From Thelonectria olida (Eukaryota; Ascomycota; Sordariomycetes; Hypocreales; Nectriaceae): a DNA stretch of 64,000 bases. The first letter of the stretch is position 1. Each line of letters starts with the position of its first letter. The notes under the pieces were generated by a model. That model worked only from the letters and a program-made list of their open reading frames with translations. It searched no databases and was not told the origin of the DNA. Positions 1 to 13,138 of the stretch are shown in pieces. A program made the translations under genes and the position numbers. Where the stretch lies: NCBI GenBank assembly GCA_020736575.1, contig JAGPYM010000002.1:1736001-1800000 (forward strand), written 5' to 3'.

Positions 1-3000
1 TCTCGATGTACTGCGTCCATGGGTACCTACCTACGTGGCCCGTCGATTTGAAATCTTCGTATTACCTACCCGTGTTGGAACACGCCTCCCTCGCGTCTAT
101 CGACCAACCACGTCGGAGAGATTGTCACTTGTTGGCCATCTCTGCAGGAGAAAACTTTTCAGTCCATGTTAGGCAATGGTCATGATAATCATGAGGCTCT
201 TTTTTCTGCATAAACTGTTTCAAATGCCATCACGGGGGTAAGCCATGTAATACGTACCGGTGGTTTGGCGGGGGAGGGGTCGGAGGGGCGGAGGGGCAGC
301 GTGGGGAGCCAACCGCCCAAAATAAACCCCGGATTCCCCGGGAGTACGAAGTACGAGTACCACGCCAGACTTGGCTTGATAAATGGCAAGAGTCTGTCAA
401 GTTTGCGACGGATTGAAACCTATTTGCTTTTGTTGGATTGATGGAAACCCAACGCAGCATGGGTTGGCCTGTCACAGTGACATACCCCTTCACATTCAGC
501 TTAGGCCCATCACAAATGTGCGAAAGTCTGAGCCTAGAACAACTCTATCCTCTTGATTCTTGGTCTTGTTCTATCTTTGTCCAATCGAAGACGCGAGGGC
601 GGACCATTTTACGTACTTCCCTCGGCTATCGCAAAAACAAGGCTGGTGAGCCTCGGCTCTTTCGGTCGTTGCGACGATGGGAAGGTCAGACTGATTATGT
701 CGACGCGTTCGCCTCGAGACAGGTTGCCAAGAGAGCGCACGCCACTTCTCCCGGCGAGACGTATGATGAATGACATTCCCTGGACATTCTAACGCCTTAG
801 ACGCCACTGTTCTGCCCTACAGGGCAAGATTAAACTCGCGGCCCTCATCGGCGTGATGACGACGGCCCCCAAAAGAGTCGTCATCATCAAGGGAGGCCAG
901 CTCAATGGGACCGTGTTCGAGTCCATCTGTTCATTCCCATTCCGCCGGGATCTGATATTAATAGAAGTTGGGCCCCAAGAGGTTGACGGCGACGCAAGCT
1001 ACCCCGGTCCCCGCCCCTAGGGCCATCATGACGGAACAATATCAGGGGCGTGTCCAGATAATGATATCGTTTGCTTTGTTTGTCGGTTCAGAGTCAGCTG
1101 AAGAGGCCGACTAAAAAGTCGGCGACTAGGAGCTTTCGGGTCTTGAAACGAAACTAGACCGTAGCTTTGCAGTAGAGCAAGAGAATTGGTGAGAGCTTGT
1201 TGGTTCATAGATCAACTACGGTTAGTCTGACGTCTTCTCGGGCGATTGACAGATATGAAAGATTGGTAACATGGGTTTTGGGGGAGCTGATATGTGCTTC
1301 GTAAGATCGTATGTGTCAGAAAAATCACACACTGCATGTCTCCAAGGAACAGATTTTGGAGTAATCCGGTGGCCGCCTTTTTAGTTAGTATCTGGTTGAG
1401 TCTTGCATGACCATGCCGCTTCCATCCAACTGCGTCACGCACTACACCGCGTTTGAGTATTACCAAGCGATGGTGCTACCTCAAATGTTTTTCATAGCAG
1501 TATTGAGAGCTGCGCTGCTATCGAACCGGGCGAAAGCACGTCGAGGGCAGCCAGTTGGGTCGGCTTCTGATGCGGGATAGACAGCCCTCCCCTGCTTGTC
1601 ATAGCGACTATCATCAACTCGCCCGTCAAAGAAGTGAGGCGAACAGAAGCGCATGCCTGAGTGCGTAATGCAGTCAGTCCTGGTTCTAGGACTGAACATT
1701 CGTAGAGCCGCTTGCTGCAGAAGTGGCGCCACTTTTTCCGGACGTCAAACACGGAGTAAAGGGAGCAGAATGCGTGCATCCAAGAGGCCTGAATTGATAC
1801 GGCATTTGAGAGCCAGGCCGAGATTGCGGCAAAGATGCCGGGAGACCGATCATCGAGGTGGTGGTGGGTGATTGGGGAAGGCCAGCCGACGTCTTGTGAG
1901 ACAGACTCGGCAGTGTTCCGGGATCGGACCCTGCCGAGTGCATCTCGTGTCCGCCAACCCGGAAGGTGAAGGCTAACTGGAGGTCAAACAAAAAGAGGGC
2001 AGCTCCTGCCTCCTCTTGTGAGCTTGCCAAGCAGCCAAAGCTCCTGCCTTAGTTTGGAAATGCACCGAGGACGTCATGGGAGCATGCGCACTTCTTGCGC
2101 AATACACGCATTCTTGCATGTAATAATTAGTAGGTACTTGATTCGTGAATGAATCTATTCTCGAAATGGATTGCACTGCGAATTCATAGTTGACCACTGT
2201 GTAGGAATCCGTGGGATCAAACTCCACAGCAAAGAATGAAAGAACGATGAGATGCAATCCACGCCCCCTCCATCTCCGTCACTGGTTGCGGGGAAGTAGG
2301 TACCGTCACGACGCCGTTTGAGTGGGGGAAACGGCACAACGCCCTTGACTGACTCGCCTTTCCATCCCCTCTTATTATGAGGCTCTAGGAGTCCGCCGCC
2401 CAATCAACCATCGCCAGCTTTGTTGGTCCAGTACCTGTGTGACGGAGTAGGTAGGTAGGTACGCTCTCGCGGATCCTGGCTCCCCTGCTTTTGCGCGCAG
2501 TACGCAGTCGCGGACGCCACACCCTCGCTTTCGCCCATTTCTTCGTCTCTAAATCGGAACATACGAATATGCAACCCACGTTGTCCGTCGATTTCTTCCT
2601 CGTAGTTTCTCACCATCCCTTGCTAGGTGACAGGTACGTATAGACACCTCCCAGTATAAGAATCTCGACAGCCCCCACCCCGTCCACTTCTTCCTTCTCT
2701 CTTCACCTTAACCACCACCCTCCTACTTCTTTCTATCCTTAATGCTCCTTGAATAATTCGATTCTCTCATCTTTCCTGCCTTCTGCAGCAATATCACAAG
2801 CTGCATAAAGCCACACAGCGCCTCTTCACTTTGGTGCTCCCATCCACCCTCGGCTCGCCATTAGTGTGCCAGGTACCCATCCGCCCCGTGGGCACTTGCA
2901 GGTTTATATGCAACCATCACACCTATTTCGATAAGAAGCAGCCCGATTGAGCACTCCTCTTGGCTTTGGATGTTTCTTTTTCTCTCTCCGACACCTCGAC

Positions 3001-3195
3001 CGCATTACGTCTACCTTTTATTAAAGCACTAAGGCCTCATTCTCAAACGAGCCAACAACTACATCCAACCGTCCAACGTCCAACATCTCCAGGTGAGTCT
3101 CGAGCCTCAACCAAACCTCGTTCTCTGCAATGGAGGCTTACCAAACCAAAGCGTATCACCTATCCGCCTTGACATACCGCTCTTCCACCCGAACC
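1..3195. other. Intergenic region upstream of the first gene
   Basis: I see no convincing protein gene here; the open frames are short, overlap on both strands and lack conserved-looking composition. The stretch holds several copies of the GGTAGGTACC/GTACCTACC motif (near 22-35, 63-72, 2130-2138, 2296-2306, 2448-2463, 2871-2877). From about 2640 to 3100 the plus strand becomes pyrimidine-rich, as is usual for leaders of filamentous fungal genes, and this probably forms the promoter and 5' leader of the gene starting at 3196. A GTGAGT donor-like site sits at 3092, but I could not pair it with a convincing acceptor. Confidence 0.6.
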
Positions 3196-3837
3196 ATGGA
3201 CGGCATTCACGACTTCGACAACGCCTCCCCAGCCCCAGTCGACAACACGTCAAGAATGCCGCAGTACAACGACGCCAATGAGTCGGCTTCCGAGAAGGGC
3301 CAGGCCTCCTCCGAACCTATTCTTCACAACGTCCATCGCCCTGCTACCGTGAACATCGCTCCATCCACGTCCGCGACCACGGCCCTCGCCCCCTCAACCG
3401 AAACAGACGATACCATCGGTGCCGGTTGGGAGGACCTTGGCTCCGAGGCGGCGGCCCGTCCCGCCCCATCCACCTCCGGTGCACAGAACGTCCCCACTCC
3501 CGCCACCTCCGTGTTTGCCACATTGGTCCCCGGCAGTGCAGCCGGAGCTATGGCCGCCGGCTCGCAGCTTACGGCCGCCAACATTGACTTTCTCAACATC
3601 ATGAACAAGTCTGAAGACTCCTACAACGAGCGTCTCTGGCTCTTTAACCACGGTCAAAGCACCATTGTCAGCAGCGGCCTATTCCTAGAGCTCGGCGCCT
3701 CGAATACTCGTGCCTCTGTGCGAAGCCCGACCGATCTGGGCGAGTCTCCTGTCCTCGTCAACCCCGAAAACGTCAAGATCTCGGACATTTTTGGAATTGG
3801 TCTCTGGGCTGACGAGGCTCGTCCTCCGACCGCTTAA
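3196..3837 (+). CDS. Hypothetical protein, Ala/Ser/Thr/Pro-rich N-terminal half
   Basis: A single-exon frame of 213 residues from the ATG at 3196. I prefer this start over the in-frame ATG at 3130 because it has a strong ACCATGG context and follows a basic, non-conserved-looking stretch. Residues 1-110 are low-complexity and rich in Ser, Thr, Ala and Pro, probably disordered. The second half is more globular: a segment beginning AANIDFLNIMNKSEDSYNER (about 120-140), then a hydrophobic GLFLELG stretch and a C-terminus with KISDIFGIGLWADEA. No signal peptide, membrane span or known domain is visible. The coding pattern (C/G at third positions, no internal stop, a pyrimidine-rich leader) supports a real gene, but I do not recognise the family and assign no function. 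Confidence 0.6.
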   Translation: MDGIHDFDNASPAPVDNTSRMPQYNDANESASEKGQASSEPILHNVHRPATVNIAPSTSATTALAPSTETDDTIGAGWEDLGSEAAARPAPSTSGAQNVPTPATSVFATLVPGSAAGAMAAGSQLTAANIDFLNIMNKSEDSYNERLWLFNHGQSTIVSSGLFLELGASNTRASVRSPTDLGESPVLVNPENVKISDIFGIGLWADEARPPTA

Positions 3838-5558
3838 TGTCCTAATGATAATATCAACCTCGAATCTATCTCCTCCTTCACCTTTCTTTTTTTTTTCTTT
3901 TTCTATTTTACATCGGGTTACAGGTCAAGGAGTTAAGGGGGGATCTACGGATATGTATTTATTTACTCTGATGGGCGGTTCGGTTTATATCTTGGCATGT
4001 CTCACCTCTCTTTGCAGCTCATCACAAGCAAGGCGAATGCTGAACACAAGTGTGTGGTTTATTTCCTACAGTTGCATGAATGGTACAATGGGGAAAAAGG
4101 TGGACAGAACTGGTGGCATCGTCAGAATCGTCATAGTTGCGCGAGAAGTAAGGGAAGGCGGTTTTTGTCTACGAATTATGGATGCTCTCCCAGTTCAATT
4201 ATTCACAGAATGTTACCACCATCGGATCATGGAATTGCCACCGCCCATTATGCAGCCCACATTTTGCCGTGCATGAAATTGATGAAAATGCATTGTTCCT
4301 GATCGACATTACCCGGCCGCGCCTCTCCACTACCCGGCCTCCAGTATCTACAAGTTCACTAGGTCGTCGTCGCAGATAAAACCCAACAACACTTGTCGGA
4401 GCGTCATGTGTCATCCCATGTTTAATAACACACAGACACGTCCTGTTCTCCCCCTCTTCGCAGCGACGGCCCGACCATCCTGGATCTTGCATTTGTTTCG
4501 TTTTGAAAAGGGCAATCAAAAAAGTCGACAAGTGACAAGCAAGTCCCGTTGCCGGCAATGCCGCCGCGCGTCCGGTCCCTGACCCTGACCATGTGCCTGT
4601 GCTTGTGGGCAGCCATTGACTGTGTGCGTGGTGGTGGTGGTGGTGGTTTTTTTTTTTTTGTTTCTCAGACAGGATATCCTTGGTTGGCCGGCTTGCCAGC
4701 TTTTTCCGCTTTTCATTTCACAAAATGCTGCTGTGCAATCCGGACATGGCCCTCCCGACGCGCGTCGTTTGGCAGGGCCGAGGAGATTAGGAAAATAAAA
4801 ATACAAAGGCAACAAACAGCAAGGGGGGATTTCATGGACAGCGGTGCACGCTCCTTACCTTGCTACCCCGAAATATCCTGGTCTGACAGACAACGGCTCG
4901 GATGTCGGTAGGTATTCGTAGGGATCAAGAGCGGTTGTGGCTTTCTCGGACGTACATCAAGCGTGTAACGTGCTTCACTTTTGGCGTCTGACTTAACCCA
5001 ACAGACAACCAGTCCTCAATTTGGTTGGAAACTGGAGGATGAAGGATTGGAGGGGACGAATCCTTTAGTAACTGGCCGGTCGTCTTCTCCACAGTTTCCA
5101 TGGATGAACCACTGTGGCCACGAGGAAATCAATCATCAATGCACGACACCCACTGTGGGCGCTGAGGCGAGATTCGAAAAGCAGGTACCCGAGGAGCACG
5201 AACCATTTGCTGGATAATACGAGGGACGAAAAGACGACCCAACACAGCACAACATCTGTCAAATACACACTGCACGGGGCACATAGAAGGAGCAAATTGC
5301 AAGATGCACATGGGGAACCTTGATTGAGATAAAAGTGGTAGACCAGAATTTGGCTCCAGTCATGTTAAGTTCAGGCCGAGACACAGAGAGAGGCCAACAG
5401 ACCCTCTTCCGATTTATCCTCCTTGCCGTAGACGCCTCCCGGGGTAACCGAAAAAAGAAGAGAGGCCATTATAAGAAAAAGGTATTTACAGAATCGAGAA
5501 CTCATCAAACGCTCCCCATATGCTCACTAAACACATACTCATCATGTCCGTCAACAAT
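3838..5558. other. Intergenic region between two convergent genes
   Basis: This holds the 3' ends of two converging genes. Just after the stop at 3837 there is a T/C-rich run (3880-3905) that probably belongs to the 3' UTR. A simple GTG/T-rich tract lies near 4621-4660. Small overlapping frames on both strands (for example near 3997-4302 and 4549-4911) contain low-complexity stretches produced by this tract and are not supported as genes. Confidence 0.5.
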
Positions 5559-6402
5559 TTAGTTGAGGTAGACCATGGCCATGACAGCACCGGCAATCAG
5601 GGCAATGGACGAAGACAGACGGGCAGCGCCGCTGTCAGGGACAGTGGTGACGCTGCCGGTGGGCTCAGAGGTAGAGTCCGCTATAGAACTGGTTAGTTTT
5701 GCAACATTAATCGGAGTCGAACGGCATAACGAACCAGTGGAGGTGCTGTCATCAGACTCGGTCTTGGTCTTGGTCGAGGAAGACTGAGACTTCACGGGAG
5801 TAGTGGCGTTGTGAGCAGGAGTAGAGATGGGAGTCTCGACAGTAGTAGTGGTAACCTTGGTGAGAGTGGTGGCCTTGGTGGTGGAAGCCTTGGTGGTGGA
5901 CTCGGCAGTAGTAGTTGACTCAGCAGTGGTCGACTCCTCGGTGGCGGTGGTGGTCGACACAGCGGCCGCGGAAAGGGAAGCAGTGGTGGAGGCAGCGGTG
6001 GAAGTAGCGGCAGTGGTGGGGGCGCCGGTGCCCTCGTACTCAAACTGGCCGGAGTAGTTGTACTCGCCAGACTCGTTGTCGGTGATCTTGAAAGCGTAGG
6101 TGTCCGTGGGGAGACCAGAGGGGGTGAAGGTGAAGGACGAGCCAGTGGCCTCGGCTGTGAATAACTGTTAGTAGGGTTCGCGTCAGACGTGCTCGCCATT
6201 AGAACATACCGGTGAGGACCTTGTAGTCGCTGAGGTCCTTGGAGTCACCGTTCAGGAGAGTGATGGTGCAGCCAGCCTCGCAGCCGGAGTACTTGAGGGT
6301 GAAGGGGGCGCCCTGCTCAACATCGAAAGCGGTGTTAAGGAAGGCAGGCTTGGCGACAACGGCAACAGCCATAGCGGCGACGGTAGCGATGGTGAACTTC
6401 AT
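5559..6402 (-). CDS. GPI-anchored Ser/Thr-rich cell-wall protein (Kre9/Knh1-type domain)
   Basis: Three-exon model on the minus strand: 6402-6210, 6154-5735 and 5680-5559, giving 244 residues. Introns are 55 nt (GTATGT donor, CTAAC branch, CACAG acceptor) and 54 nt (GTTCGT, CTAAC, ATAG). The N-terminus MKFTIATVAAMAVAVVAKPAF is a signal peptide. Residues about 20-100 match the Kre9/Knh-like Ig-fold seen in fungal GPI proteins: a VEQGAPFTLKYSG strand, paired Cys in CEAGC, and a TDTYAFKITD strand. Residues about 115-200 are a Thr/Ser/Lys-rich stalk suited to O-mannosylation. The C-terminus has a small-residue site (DSGAARLSSS) and a hydrophobic tail ending in VYLN, as expected for GPI attachment. 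It should sit at the plasma membrane or in the wall; structural or adhesive roles are inferred. The second intron is a stop-free multiple of three, so its retention would keep the frame. Confidence 0.88.
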
Positions 6403-6453
6403 TTTGAATGTTTGAATGAATCGAGGATTCGATAAAAGAGTGACTGAGTATTA

Positions 6454-6870
6454 CTGAGATCGGGAATGTTAGTCGGGGTGTCCGAGAAAGATGTCTTGGG
6501 TTCGGGTATTGCGATGGCGATGAAGGGAGAAGGTGATGAGGGTCAAAAAGCTTTGTTTGTTTTGATGCTTGAAATTGGCTGTGGGCTTCGTTGACTCAAA
6601 GGCGTATTGTATTCGACACCCGTCACCAACTGTCAGGCACTGGCCTCCAATTTGCAACACAGCGAATCAATGACACCAAAATTGGTTGCTCAAAGCGTTC
6701 TGAGTGGCGGGAAGCTCTTGATGATAAGGAATGTGGTTGGGAGTTGCGGTAGTCGAGTATCCGATAGAGATGTGTGTGCTTGTGTATGTGTATGTGAATG
6801 TGTGATGTGTTGTGATCTCCAGGATGGTGTTGTCGATATCGGCCAGAACCTTCTTAAAAGGGAGACTTAC
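6454..6870 (-). other. Probable 5' UTR intron of the GPI-protein gene
   Basis: On the minus strand a perfect GTAAGT donor begins at 6870. A CTAAC branch-like site followed about 15 nt later by a CAG acceptor ends at 6454, 51 nt upstream of the ATG at 6402. Together they define a 417-nt leader intron. Long leader introns are common in highly expressed fungal genes. The signals are visible; the pairing is inferred. Confidence 0.45.
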
Positions 6871-9800
6871 ATTAAGTTGTACAGGTAAAGAGCAACGGAG
6901 TGATTGTCAAGACGTTGATGGAGAAGAAAGGAAAGAGAGACTGAAGGGCGGAGGGGGAAGCCTCTTAAAAGGGAGGAGCGAGGCCAATATTGGAGAGTGT
7001 GTGTGTGTGAGCAACTGACTACAAAGTACATGGCAACTGGGGGGTGGGCTGCGGACTGTGGCCTGTGGACGGGGGGAGTGGATGAGATTGGTCCTGCCCC
7101 AGATTGCATGCGAATGAGTTGGATTCAAGAGTGGCCCCAGATTGGGCAGGCGCCGGGCAGGCACTTAGAATGAATGAGAAGGAGAGGCAAAATGCTTCTT
7201 CCCACTTCCCACTTCACTTCACAGGGAAGGAGGCATGGGGATGGGGAGGGGGAGGGGGGTGGACAAGGGCGTGTCCTAACGTTGAGGTGCTTCTCTGGAA
7301 GCGACGGGAGTGAGGCGTCTCCGTCCCCTTGCAACTTGACATTGAAGATCCATGCGCGTCCGTCTCTTTTCTTTGCCCTCGTCGTCGCCCACTTCCGATC
7401 TCCGGGCCGTTTTCACCCCTATCTGTTCCTCCCTGAGTCTCTCTCGTCTCGCCTTGTCCGTCTCCATCTCTGCTGGTACTCTGGCATTCCCTCGTCTTGT
7501 GTCTCGCAAGTCTCTCGGATGTCCCGTTAAGAATGTACTCATCATCGCATTCCACACAGGCAAACAAGCCACACGCCGGGTTTCACAGAGAACCCCCCCG
7601 ATTCTCAACGGACCATAGACGACGATGCGAACCCTAGCATGGGGAAATTGGGCCAAGCCCCGTTGAAGCATACCAGCACTAATCAACCCATAAGACACAT
7701 GCTCACAGCTCCACACAGCATCTCCTCCCCATGTCTGTGGTCCACCGGCCCACCCCCTGTGCCTGGCAACAGGGCCGCATCGCTTGAGTCCTGACTGGTC
7801 CATTGTCATCTGGGATGAAATGCATTCAAAGCCAAAATGCACTCTAGTCCGCTAGACTATTGGTAGCCTAGTCCCCGTCCAAGCTCGGTGGCTGACCCAT
7901 GTCGACATTACATCGCCCGCAGCCAGCAGCGACAGTTCAAGTCACCCGCGCACTCAAACTTCACGTACCTGCAGACCGCAGTCCTAGCTCGGCATCCGCA
8001 TGAAGTCTGGGGCTACTAACCATGCAAGGTACTCTGAATTCAAGTACCTCGAGCTGCTCTTTAGCCCTGGCTCTCCCGCAACGGCCGCTGGCAGATAGAC
8101 CTCTTCTGCTACACGTTACTCATGTACGATCCCGATGAGACCTATGACGGAGAGAAGGACGCAGAACCTGGCCTCGCCATACCAGCCTTATTCCACGTTC
8201 GCTCCTCTCCGGGCCCTGCCGGTGCATCTTGTGAGCCTACGACCCTGATCCTGCCCGCGTCCTGACTTGCTGGGCTTCACTCGCGTGCCATCGGTTAGCA
8301 ACGCTCGCTCAACCGGAGACGCGAGGTTGCACACGGCGCGCGACTTCCGCAGGGACACCTTTATTCCAGATGGACAAACGGCGGCTACAGTGAAGCGCAC
8401 AACCGCTAGTTCGGAATCTCAAGAAAATATCTCGCCCCTGAAGGGGTAGCCGCTTGTCTTGATGGTGATGGGACGGCCGCGTCTGGCGGCCTGAGCCACT
8501 GTTGATGGTCCAATGTCGTCCTCTCCCGGGTGTCGGAGTCCCCCCATCGTCCCTGGGAGCTGCTTGTAAGTCATGTTGACGCTATGCACATCAAGTAAGA
8601 TTAGTCGACTTCAAGCGGTCTGGACGCTCCCACTATTGGCAAAAGGCCCCATCTCCCGGCCCCACGGCCTTTCCTCATTGGGGTCTGCATTTTGATTGAA
8701 TGGACGCTTCCCCTTCGCTGTTGGCCCTCTTCTGGTGACCTCCTCATCTCTCCCTGGCCGATGGCTCAAGCGCTGCCGCCAAGTTTTTCGCTAATGATTA
8801 GAAGTTTTACTGACTTCTACGCTCTGATTGCCCGGGTCTGGGTCCCGACGCTCGTCATTGTCCTCTTCGGATGTGGCCTGGTGGTGGCCTAATGCCGAGA
8901 CTGGTCCGTTCCTTGGCCTGCGCTTCAGCCTGGCGTTCTTTGCTGGGCCGCCTTGGGTTGCCATGCACATGGCCGTGGAGGGTTTTTGCAATGGATGGTG
9001 GCGTCGTGGCGGGATTGGCTTTGATCCTCGACTGGGCTGAACTGCACCAGTGCAGCCTTTGTGGATCTTGCTCTCACTTACAGACAGCTTGCATGGCTGC
9101 GTTGTATCACGCTTTGCATCGCCGACGACAACCATCAGACAACGCACAAGGCGCCGTCGCATGCACCCATTACAACTTACGGATACTGCCACACAACCAC
9201 GAGATGGGATACCGAGGGCACACCGATTGCATCAATTGCCCAGGGCCCCGGTCAGGTCGGTACGGTTACCCAAAGTCAAGCCAGATCCTAGGTCTCTAAG
9301 CCACTTTCTCCAATCCTCCCTTGTTCAATGGGCTCGAAGTACGACGGGACCCCGGTTGTCATGCTTACCGCACCATATGGCCCAGTCACCCCATATCTTG
9401 CGGTTGCTTGCTTGCCTTGTGGGCTTGCTTTGTAGAAGGATTGCAGGGTCCAATTCTCCGGAAACGGGGAAGATAGTATTCTATTAACTAATTAGATCAA
9501 TCAGTGGCTCACCGAAACTCTGAAGAAGTTCGAAGTGGACAACAAATGTATACCATTAGCAACCCTAGAGTATGGCTCAGACGAGACGAAACGGGTTGAA
9601 AAGGCGCCGCCACAGTTGAGGAATGGCCAAGAGCCCAACGAACCAACAGCTTCGAGCCAAGAGTTGAAGAGGCTGTATACGTACGCACTTTGTTAGCCTT
9701 TGCTCATCCTTCTGTCATGGCGTTCTCTTCGTAGTCCGCTGCTGCCGCGCCCCCTCGCAAGAGTCGCAGCAAGGTTGGATGGGTGCACCAATGCAAGGCG

Positions 9801-12800
9801 GTAGTTTGCTTTCCGCAGCTGGAACCCGTTGTGTGTGTGTGTACCACAAACTGGAGCGCGAATAGGACTATGGGATGCTAATGCCTAGCTAGAGGCCTCG
9901 ACTATCGAGACGAGGCTTACGTGTTCTACGACGGCAATGGGGCAGCGTAATCCTCCATGCCACGGCTGGGCTGGGGCGGGCATCGTGTGCGCATTGGTGT
10001 CCCGCTTGAGAAGCGGCTATTAAGAAAAAAGATTTTCATCACCAATGGCCAAGGTGTTGCAGCCCACACACTTTCTAACTTGAGGTGGCACGGAATGCGG
10101 GTAGTTGGACCGTCGTTGGCGCACACGCGGCACACAATATCCCCTCTCAACCGGGCATCGAGCCTTCACACCATGACAAAGTCAAGCAAGCACCACATTT
10201 TCCCCGCGCCACACACCACTTGCAAAGCTGAATGGTCGCCTGATGCGGCTGTTGCATCGCACCTCTAGCTTTTACTTTATTTCTTACACGCCTTCAATTT
10301 TCGGAGGTTTGTGTTGCTGCCAATCGTTTTCTCTCTGCCTGGATACCATATCCCTCTAGCCCTATCTCCCGTAACGCTCAGGCCACAGCGGTGAGAGGTG
10401 ATGATTAACAAAGGGCCTAGGAAAGCTCCAAGGCTCACATGAGCAGCGATAGATGAGGTTTGATGAAGGGATCCAAGGAAGAAGTTGGTCAATGTGGTCT
10501 AATCGGGCTACCAGGGGCTGTCCTGTCCCGGTGCTGGGTAGGGCTTGGCCAGCATCTTTCGGGCGCCGGCACGAGGCGCAAGAAGTCCGAAGGTCGCCGC
10601 TCATGCCACCACCCCAGACGGCCGGCGTGGTTTCCGTCTTTGGCAGGCAAGGTGAGGAGAGTTGGAACCCTGGAAGCAACTGGACCAGGGCAGGGGGTTG
10701 AATAGGTGGGATTGTGTATGATTTTATGGACGAGGATATGCAAACTTGCCAGGTAACAACATATGGACTGCTCACTCTGTCTGCGAAGACATGGTGGAGG
10801 TATGTATGTGTGTATGTATGTACAACAAATCAGACAGGGAAGTGAAATGTGCAACGAATAAGCAGCTGGCCTAATTGCTGCAGGATCTAGGGCGAGGCTC
10901 CTCCTCAGGCTGGGGGCCATTGAGACTCAATGGAGGCGGTGGAGTTGTCGTTGGCAAGTCCCAAAGGTGTCGAGTGATGGAGCAGGAGGTACGCACTTTG
11001 TTCAGCAGGTAAAGAGCCAGAGCTCACAATTGACTTTAAGCCTCGCACAAACACGAGAAGGCCCAAAGTTTAATTGAATGGCTTTATCGGGGAGGAGGCT
11101 TGGATGATGGTGTGGGAGACTTCTATTTTTACAGTGGGAATTTCAGATCCGGCGCAATCGACTTCTTGATCTTCTTGGTTCTTCTTCTTTTCTCCCTTCT
11201 CCTATTTTTCCATTTCCACCCATTCTCTCTCAAATCAACTTTTTTCGCTCCCAAACTCTTTTTGTCTTTGTGGCTTGACCCCAACAGCTGCTGCATTAGC
11301 GTTAGCCTCCTCCCCTTCCCTTCTTCTTTTGTGCTGGTGCTGCGCCCCACTACCACCCACCCACCACTCTGCATCTGCATCTTCTTCTTCTCTTCTCACA
11401 GCTCCCTCTGACTCTGACGCTGAGGGTCTGTGTGTTTTTCATCAATCAATCTCATCCTTCCTTACCCGGCTGCTAAATGACTTAGCCGCTGCATCTTTGC
11501 TCATCTCCCATTGGCCCCGCTTCCTTCCTGCTGCATGCATTTATGCACCATCAAGGATTCATTGTGCGGACATCAGATGGATCATCGAGCAAGAGCTTGA
11601 TTCATCCAAGACACAGCAGACAAGGCGATCCCGAGCAAGAGACGGCTGCCAAGCCTGGTCTCCTACCAACCCACCTCTGCCTCGCGCCCGTCAATCAATC
11701 CCTCACTATCCTCATCTCCCCAGACATATGAAATAATTGCCTCTTTGATCGTCCACGCGACGCGATTGTTCCCTCTGCCCCTTCATTGACGATCACATTT
11801 GCCCCAGACGGGATCGTCTCATGCCAGCAATTCCCTCGTTTCATGCTAACAAGTCCTAGGAAAGTTGGAAATGAAAATCCCCTCACTCCGAATGAGTCGT
11901 TTTGCATCCTGTGACCATGGCACCACTTCATTCGCCAGCTCAACAAACTGCCGACGGGGAACGGATAACTATGCCTCCTTCCCTGACCTCATGAGGTTGC
12001 AATCGCCGAGCTAATACGTAGCCCAGGTGTGGTGGGTGGAAGGCTGAGAACCGCCGATCCCCCCTCGGCCGTGGCTTTCACCGGCCCTTGACTGACTGCC
12101 GCCGCACCTTCGCGGTTGGCTTGGAACGCCGTCAGCCCCTCGGCACTTGTTCCAATTTCGTTTCTTCCTTCAACATGGGCGCTTCCATCTCCGGCGTGGC
12201 TGATCTATTACATTGCTCCATTTCGGTACAGTATCATTGAGCAATCCTATTTCACCTAGCTTCGGTCCAGAGTGTCGCCCCCAAACAGCCGCGTCTTTTG
12301 GCTCCTCCCTCTCCTTTCGCCATTCAAGGCTACGAGACATTGCCACTTGATTAGTGCGTCGATAGACTCGATGCGGTAACACAGGTCGATCCATCCCTCA
12401 GCTGCTTGGAAGCTGTCTCGGACCTCCTCCCAGCCTCCCCTAGGCACTTCTCCGACACTTGAAGACCTCCGATGCTGGTTGAGACTTTCGCTACCAGGCT
12501 TGCTCTAAAACGAGCCCATGATCGACCGAGCTGGTCCCCTACGGCAACATCAAATTGTACACTGTACAAAACTCGCGCGCCCATCCCTATATTGCCGATA
12601 CTTTCGGGACCCATGATTCAGCCATGAGTTCCGAATAGCTACGTACGCACACCTTCTCGTGGTGTTTAGTGTGAGTACTACTGGTTTCAACTTGGAGGAA
12701 GCCAAGATGAGTGCAACTGAATGCAATTATCAACCTGATACTGGTCCTACCTCAAGATATAGAAAATTAGACGAGGTGCTGCTGACTAAATGAGCAAAGT

Positions 12801-13054
12801 CTGCATCCTAGACAGCGACGGAACTGAGAAGCCCGTGACTGCTGCGTTTACTGTTTCCTGACCCCTCTAACGTCCCTAACCTCTATGATTCCTTTGGCCA
12901 CTATTGCTGCGTTTGGCATGAGCTAATTGAGGTACTTGTAATTACATCGGGATTCAGTGTGTTGAGGTCTAAAGAAACAAGAAAGCTCGGAACCTACCAA
13001 GTGCAAACTCACATTCAAAGCGGAAGAAACCTATTATTGAGAGCTGACGGAACC
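6871..13054. other. Long gene-poor region (6.2 kb)
   Basis: I find no supportable gene. The nearest 0.5 kb to the left belongs to the promoter of the GPI-protein gene. Longest open frames, such as the 188-codon one on the minus strand at 7276-7842, overlap other frames on both strands and have a biased Arg-rich composition. A GT repeat lies near 9831-9841, a TATG/TATGTG repeat near 10800-10823, and a plus-strand CT-rich stretch at about 11150-11420. No tRNA B-box with a matching stem was seen. Confidence 0.5.
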
Positions 13055-13060
13055 TATATA
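13055..13060 (+). promoter_or_regulatory. TATA-box-like element before the small ORF at 13139
   Basis: A TATATA core lies 79 bp before the ATG at 13139 and is followed by a pyrimidine-rich stretch (CACTCCCTCCACCC). The position is compatible with a fungal core promoter, but the assignment depends on the small ORF being real. Confidence 0.3.
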
Positions 13061-13138
13061 GAGCCGCACTCCCTCCACCCTATACAAGTCAACAGTCGAG
13101 ATACCAACCTACCGACGACCCAACGCCCATCCGCGGAC

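Noticed and set aside
5827..6199. Frames antisense or out of frame to the GPI protein (Val-rich and Pro-rich)
   Set aside because: These are produced by the Thr/Ser codon repeats of the true gene read in other frames.
7276..7842. 188-codon minus-strand frame
   Set aside because: Overlaps open frames on both strands, is Arg-rich, and shows no domain or intron signals.
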